From positions 1,984,001-2,048,000 of the forward strand of contig CBDCIZ010000003.1 in NCBI GenBank assembly GCA_965217685.1: a stretch of DNA of 64,000 bases, written 5' to 3'. Origin of the DNA: Aurantimonas sp965217685 (GTDB lineage Bacteria; Pseudomonadota; Alphaproteobacteria; Rhizobiales; Rhizobiaceae). Numbering within the stretch: the first letter of the stretch is position 1; each line of letters starts with the position of its first letter. Below, piece after piece: positions 61,233 to 64,000 of this stretch. The notes beneath the pieces are model-generated. The model did no database searches. It saw only the letters and a program-made list of their open reading frames with translations, and had not been told where the DNA came from. Made by a program: the position numbers and the translations under genes.

Positions 61233-61465
61233 TTCGGTTCCATTTCGTCCAGAAACTTGACGAGTTCGCGAATGTAGACCGTCTTTATAGGCCGCTTCGC
61301 CGGAATCGTATACGGACGCCCGCCGGTCGGATCGGCGATCTTGTAATGCGAGCCGCGGCTTGGCTCCATGCACGAAGCACCGACTTCGCGACAGGCTTTG
61401 CGTACGTCGCCGATCTGCCAATTTGCCTTTGGATTGGCCCGCATGCGTTCGATGATCTTACCCAT
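61229..61465 (-). CDS. hicA: HicA-family mRNA-interferase toxin
   Basis: A 78-residue double-stranded-RNA-binding-like protein. MGKIIERMRANPKANWQIGDVRKACREVG is followed by the active-site GSHYKI (His40) and PYTIPAKRPIKTVYIRELVKFLDEM, all typical of HicA, which cleaves mRNA when free. It begins 21 bp after the cobS stop and precedes hicB with an ATGA overlap. No separate promoter is obvious, so it may ride on the cobS transcript. The pair interrupts the usual cobS-cobT adjacency. Confidence 0.92.
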   Translation of the reverse strand: MGKIIERMRANPKANWQIGDVRKACREVGASCMEPSRGSHYKIADPTGGRPYTIPAKRPIKTVYIRELVKFLDEMEPK

Positions 61466-61486
61466 CGGCCAGAACCGATAGCACGC

Positions 61487-62479
61487 TCAATCCAACACGA
61501 TATTCGCGACGCTCTCAGGCAATTCCTCCCCGAACGCGCGCTGGTAAAACTCCGCCACCAGCGGGCGTTCCAGATCGTCGCATTTGTTGAGGAAGGTCAG
61601 GCGGAAGGCGAAGCCGAGGTCGCCGAAGATCTCGGCGTTCTCGGCCCAGGTGATGACCGTGCGCGGGCTCATGACGGTCGACAGGTCGCCGTTGACGAAG
61701 GCCGAGCGGGTGAGGTCGGCGACGCGGACCATCTTGGAGACGGTCTGGCGGCCTTCCTTCGTCGCGTAGCTCTTGGCCTTCGACACAACGATGCCGACCT
61801 CTTGGTCGTGCGGCAGGTAGTTCAGTGTCGTGACGATCGACCAGCGGTCCATCTGCGCCTGGTTGATCTGCTGGGTGCCGTGGTAAAGCCCCGTCGTGTC
61901 GCCGAGGCCGACCGTGTTGGCAGTGGCAAAGAGGCGGAAGGCAGGGTGCGGGCGCACGACGCGGCTCTGGTCGAGGAGCGTCAGCCGGCCGGAGGATTCC
62001 AGCACCCGCTGGATGACGAACATAACGTCCGGCCGGCCGGCGTCGTATTCGTCGAAAACCAGCGCGACGTTGTTCTGATAGGCCCAGGGCAGGATGCCCT
62101 CGCGGAACTCGGTGACCTGCATGCCGTCGCGCACGGTGATCGCGTCCTTGCCGACAAGGTCGATGCGGGAGACGTGGCTGTCGAGATTGACGCGGACGCA
62201 GGGCCAGTTGAGGCGGGCCGCGACCTGCTCGATATGGGTCGACTTGCCGGTGCCATGATAGCCCGAGACCATGACGCGGCGGTTCTTGGCGAAGCCCGCG
62301 AGAATCGCCAGCGTCGTCGGCTTGTCGAAGAGGTAGTCCGGGTCGATCTCCGGCACATGCGGATCGGGGCCGGAAAAGGCCGGCACGGTCAGATCGCTGT
62401 CGAACCCGAAGGTGTCCTTGACGGAGACCGTGGTGTCCGGCAGGGCGGCCGGGGCCTCGATCGCTTCGGCTGCACTCAT
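61487..62479 (-). CDS. cobS: cobaltochelatase subunit CobS (AAA+ ATPase)
   Basis: The 330-residue AAA+ subunit of the late cobalt chelatase. TVSVKDTFGFDSDLTVPAFS opens the family-typical N-terminus. Walker A is GYHGTGKSTH, Walker B region VALVFDEYDAGRPDVMFVIQRVLE, sensor 1 LFATANTVGLGDTTGLYHGT, and the C-terminal part GFAFRLTFLNKCDDLERPLVAEFYQRAFGEELPES is intact. The ATG 62479 follows TTGGAGG. It lies upstream of hicAB and the frame-broken cobT, after a DnaJ-domain gene. The symbol is shared with the unrelated ribazoletransferase gene at 17.7-18.5 kb. Confidence 0.95.
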   Translation of the reverse strand: MSAAEAIEAPAALPDTTVSVKDTFGFDSDLTVPAFSGPDPHVPEIDPDYLFDKPTTLAILAGFAKNRRVMVSGYHGTGKSTHIEQVAARLNWPCVRVNLDSHVSRIDLVGKDAITVRDGMQVTEFREGILPWAYQNNVALVFDEYDAGRPDVMFVIQRVLESSGRLTLLDQSRVVRPHPAFRLFATANTVGLGDTTGLYHGTQQINQAQMDRWSIVTTLNYLPHDQEVGIVVSKAKSYATKEGRQTVSKMVRVADLTRSAFVNGDLSTVMSPRTVITWAENAEIFGDLGFAFRLTFLNKCDDLERPLVAEFYQRAFGEELPESVANIVLD

Positions 62480-62688
62480 ATTGCCTCCAACGGACCGGGT
62501 GCCCCTGCGCGGCGCTTGCCGGTCCATTTCATCATCTTAACTTTCCGCCCGACACGGCCCACCCGCGGGAGAAGGCGTGAGCCGGAACGATCGATCGTCT
62601 GGCCGAAGGATGTTCGACGGCGCTGGCATCCCGTCCGTCCGATTGCCCTCACGAGCGGCGACGGTAATCGGAAGAGGCCAAGTGCGGC

Positions 62689-63321
62689 TTAGCAAAAACC
62701 GGACTGCTTCAAAAGCTTGTAGGCCTGGATCACTTCGCGCAACTTGTCCTCGGTGCTGCGGTCGCCGCCATTGGCGTCGGGATGCAGCTGCTTGACGAGG
62801 TTCTTATAGCGCGCCCGGACGGCTTCGCCAGTCGCCTCCTGGGAGAGGTCGAGGGTCTCGAAGGCCTTGAGCTCCAGCGAGCGCACCTTGGGCCGGCGCG
62901 GCTCGGGTCGCTTCGCGCCCTCTTCGCCGGCAAAAAGGTTGAACGGGTCGCGGGTGCGGCCGAAATAGCGACGGGCGCGATTGGCGCTCGCGGCCTTGGC
63001 TGCATCGCCCGGTGCCGTGCCGTTATGTCCCATGGTCCAGGTCGGGCGATTGCCCGTCAGCGAGTCCTTCAGCTGCTTCTGGATGTCCTTGTCGTTGAGT
63101 CCCGAGAAGTAATTGTAGGACTTATTGTACTGGCGCACGTGATCGACGCAGAAATGCAGGTACTGCCCTTCATGGTCGCGGCCCATGGGGGCCTTGTAGA
63201 TGCCGGCCTCGCTGCAGCCTTCCCAGGCGCATTCCGGCGCACGCGGTTTCTCGCGCGCGCCCTTGGCCTTGCCTTTCCCGTTGACGCGGATCGCGTCGAA
63301 ATATTTGGAGTCGAGTTTCAT
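62689..63321 (-). CDS. J-domain (DnaJ-like) protein
   Basis: A 210-residue protein with a C-terminal J domain: SLELKAFETLDLSQEATGEAVRARYKNLVKQLHPDANGGDRSTEDKLREVIQAYKLLKQSGF, including the HPD motif needed to stimulate Hsp70. The N-terminal part has a Cys/His cluster (PECAWEGCSEAGIYKAP and YLHFCVDHVRQYNKSYNYFSGL) that could bind zinc. This layout, N-terminal Cys/His cluster with the J domain at the end, is common in Hyphomicrobiales next to cobS. It likely recruits a DnaK-type chaperone; the client is not known. Confidence 0.92.
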   Translation of the reverse strand: MKLDSKYFDAIRVNGKGKAKGAREKPRAPECAWEGCSEAGIYKAPMGRDHEGQYLHFCVDHVRQYNKSYNYFSGLNDKDIQKQLKDSLTGNRPTWTMGHNGTAPGDAAKAASANRARRYFGRTRDPFNLFAGEEGAKRPEPRRPKVRSLELKAFETLDLSQEATGEAVRARYKNLVKQLHPDANGGDRSTEDKLREVIQAYKLLKQSGFC

Positions 63322-63461
63322 CGGTTCGGATTATGGTACCCCGTTTGCGGCGCGACAAGAATTGACAGATGGGAAAAAGCCGGAAATCCAAGCCGTTCGG
63401 CTGCTTCGCGCAAGCTTCGGCGTGCGGAACGCCCCGACATCACCCTGACGAGGAGGCTGCC

Positions 63462-63767
63462 ATGCCTGCCACACAAGACGCTATTCACGCCAAGCTGACC
63501 GAGGCTTTTTCGCCCGAGCGCCTGACGATTATCGACGAAAGCCACCTTCATGCGGGGCACAATCACGCCGGCAGCGACCACCATGCCGGCTTCGACGGCA
63601 CCGGCGAAACGCATTTTCGGGTTCGACTGGTGAGCGCAGCCTTTTCCGGGAAGTCGCGAATCGCGCGTCACCGCGCGGTGAACGACGTGTTGAAGGACGA
63701 ACTTGCCGCTGGCCTTCACGCGCTGGCAATCGAGGCCGCAGCGCCCGGCGAGCCGACGCGCGGCTGA
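63462..63767 (+). CDS. BolA-family protein
   Basis: A 101-residue BolA/IbaG-like protein. AIHAKLTEAFSPERLTIIDESHLHAGHNHAGSDHHAGFDGTGETHFRVRLVSAAFSGKSRIARHRAVNDVLKDELAAGLHALAIEA matches the BolA fold, with the conserved ETHFRV and RHRAVND segments. The HAGHNHAGSDHHAG insert is His-rich. BolA proteins act with monothiol glutaredoxins in iron-sulfur regulation, or as DNA-binding morphology/stress regulators. The ATG follows GAGGAGG. It is divergent from the J-domain gene. Confidence 0.93.
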   Translation: MPATQDAIHAKLTEAFSPERLTIIDESHLHAGHNHAGSDHHAGFDGTGETHFRVRLVSAAFSGKSRIARHRAVNDVLKDELAAGLHALAIEAAAPGEPTRG

Positions 63768-63845
63768 AGGCGGGAAAAGACGTGCAAGACTGCCGCGCGA
63801 TCTCTCGAGGGCTCGTAGTGGTCCATCGCACCCCACCCCGAGACC

Positions 63846-64000
63846 TTACGATTTCGTTTCCCTAGCCGTCTTACGATTTTTCCAACGAGGCGCTGGCTCC
63901 TCGTCGTGCACCGAGTCCTCGTTGCACCCATCCGCCTCTTCCGGCGCACCTTCGGGCGCCACCACTACCTGCGGCTCGTCCGGTGTCGCAGGGATATCGG
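63846..64000 (-). CDS. C-terminal end of an unidentified protein (continues past the window)
   Basis: On the minus strand a frame is open from the window edge to a TAA at 63846-63848, giving 51 residues: an acidic Pro/Glu stretch (DIPATPDEPQVVVAPEGAPEEADGCNEDSVHDEEPAP) and a basic end (RWKNRKTARETKS). The acidic-then-basic disordered tail looks like the end of a real protein, but nothing identifies the family. The frame could also be open by chance because it is short. Confidence 0.5.
   Translation of the reverse strand, partial: DIPATPDEPQVVVAPEGAPEEADGCNEDSVHDEEPAPRWKNRKTARETKS

Noticed and set aside
1..64000. Prophage, insertion sequence, integron or CRISPR array
   Set aside because: No transposase, integrase, phage structural gene, terminal repeats or regularly spaced repeats were seen on either strand.

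Overview
The window is high-GC chromosomal DNA from an alphaproteobacterium, most likely of the order Hyphomicrobiales (Rhizobiales). This rests on gene content and order: an aerobic-type cob cluster with CbiD and CbiG, an opgG-(small gene)-opgH-opgC operon, metX-metW, chorismate mutase/hisC/tyrA, and the rpmB...cobT-cobS-DnaJ-bolA neighbourhood. No rRNA, tRNA, CRISPR array, prophage or insertion sequence was recognised.

Layout. 0-2 kb: the C-terminal part of a type II NADH dehydrogenase-like flavoprotein and an SDR oxidoreductase. 2-19.6 kb: a large cobalamin block with cobQ on the minus strand, then a candidate divergent cobalamin riboswitch leading a tightly coupled plus-strand run cbiX, X-cobH (fusion), cobL, cobI, cbiG-cobJ (fusion), cobM. 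After it come minus-strand cobK-cbiD, plus-strand cobB-cobC-cobD, minus-strand cobS (cobV) and plus-strand cobT (cobU). 19.8-28.5 kb: a PRC-barrel protein, an RND efflux pair, methylmalonate-semialdehyde dehydrogenase with a strong terminator, and an OFA-type MFS carrier with a 40-residue companion membrane protein. 28.6-33.7 kb: osmoregulated periplasmic glucan genes. 34-45 kb: aldose epimerase, MarR regulator, a short DHFR-like protein, pabB-pabA-pabC, a lipoprotein, a DEAD-box helicase, a GlxA-type regulator overlapping a cysteine hydrolase, and a deaminase. 45-50.5 kb: tyrA-hisC, chorismate mutase, metX-metW. 50.6-52 kb: an accessory islet of lower GC with a RelE-like toxin/antitoxin pair and an orphan gene. 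52-64 kb: methyltransferase, gloB-cupin, EamA exporter, DUF3108 protein, rpmB, a queuosine-precursor transporter behind a preQ1-I-like element, a phytase-like esterase, cobaltochelatase genes cobT and cobS with hicAB between them, a J-domain protein and bolA.

How it fits together. The corrin genes mix logics. CbiX (early cobalt insertion), CbiG and CbiD belong to the cobalt-first route, while CobH/I/J/K/L/M/B are named from the oxygen-dependent route, and cobS/cobT of the late cobaltochelatase lie about 40 kb away. The late-chelatase cobT reading frame is broken by one missing base near 60,790-60,803, and a HicAB toxin-antitoxin module sits between it and cobS. If the break is real, cobalt insertion would have to rely on CbiX. 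Several genes appear to start at TTG or GTG behind good Shine-Dalgarno sequences (cobH, cobJ, cobK, cobC, galM), so start calls based only on ATG would be wrong here.

Most interesting items: the cobT frameshift with the HicAB insertion; a preQ1-I-like riboswitch whose pseudoknot would use the AUG start codon itself; the CobH fusion to a domain that starts with an IVDWSAS motif; the divergent cobalamin riboswitch; and the unannotated small subunit of the OFA transporter.
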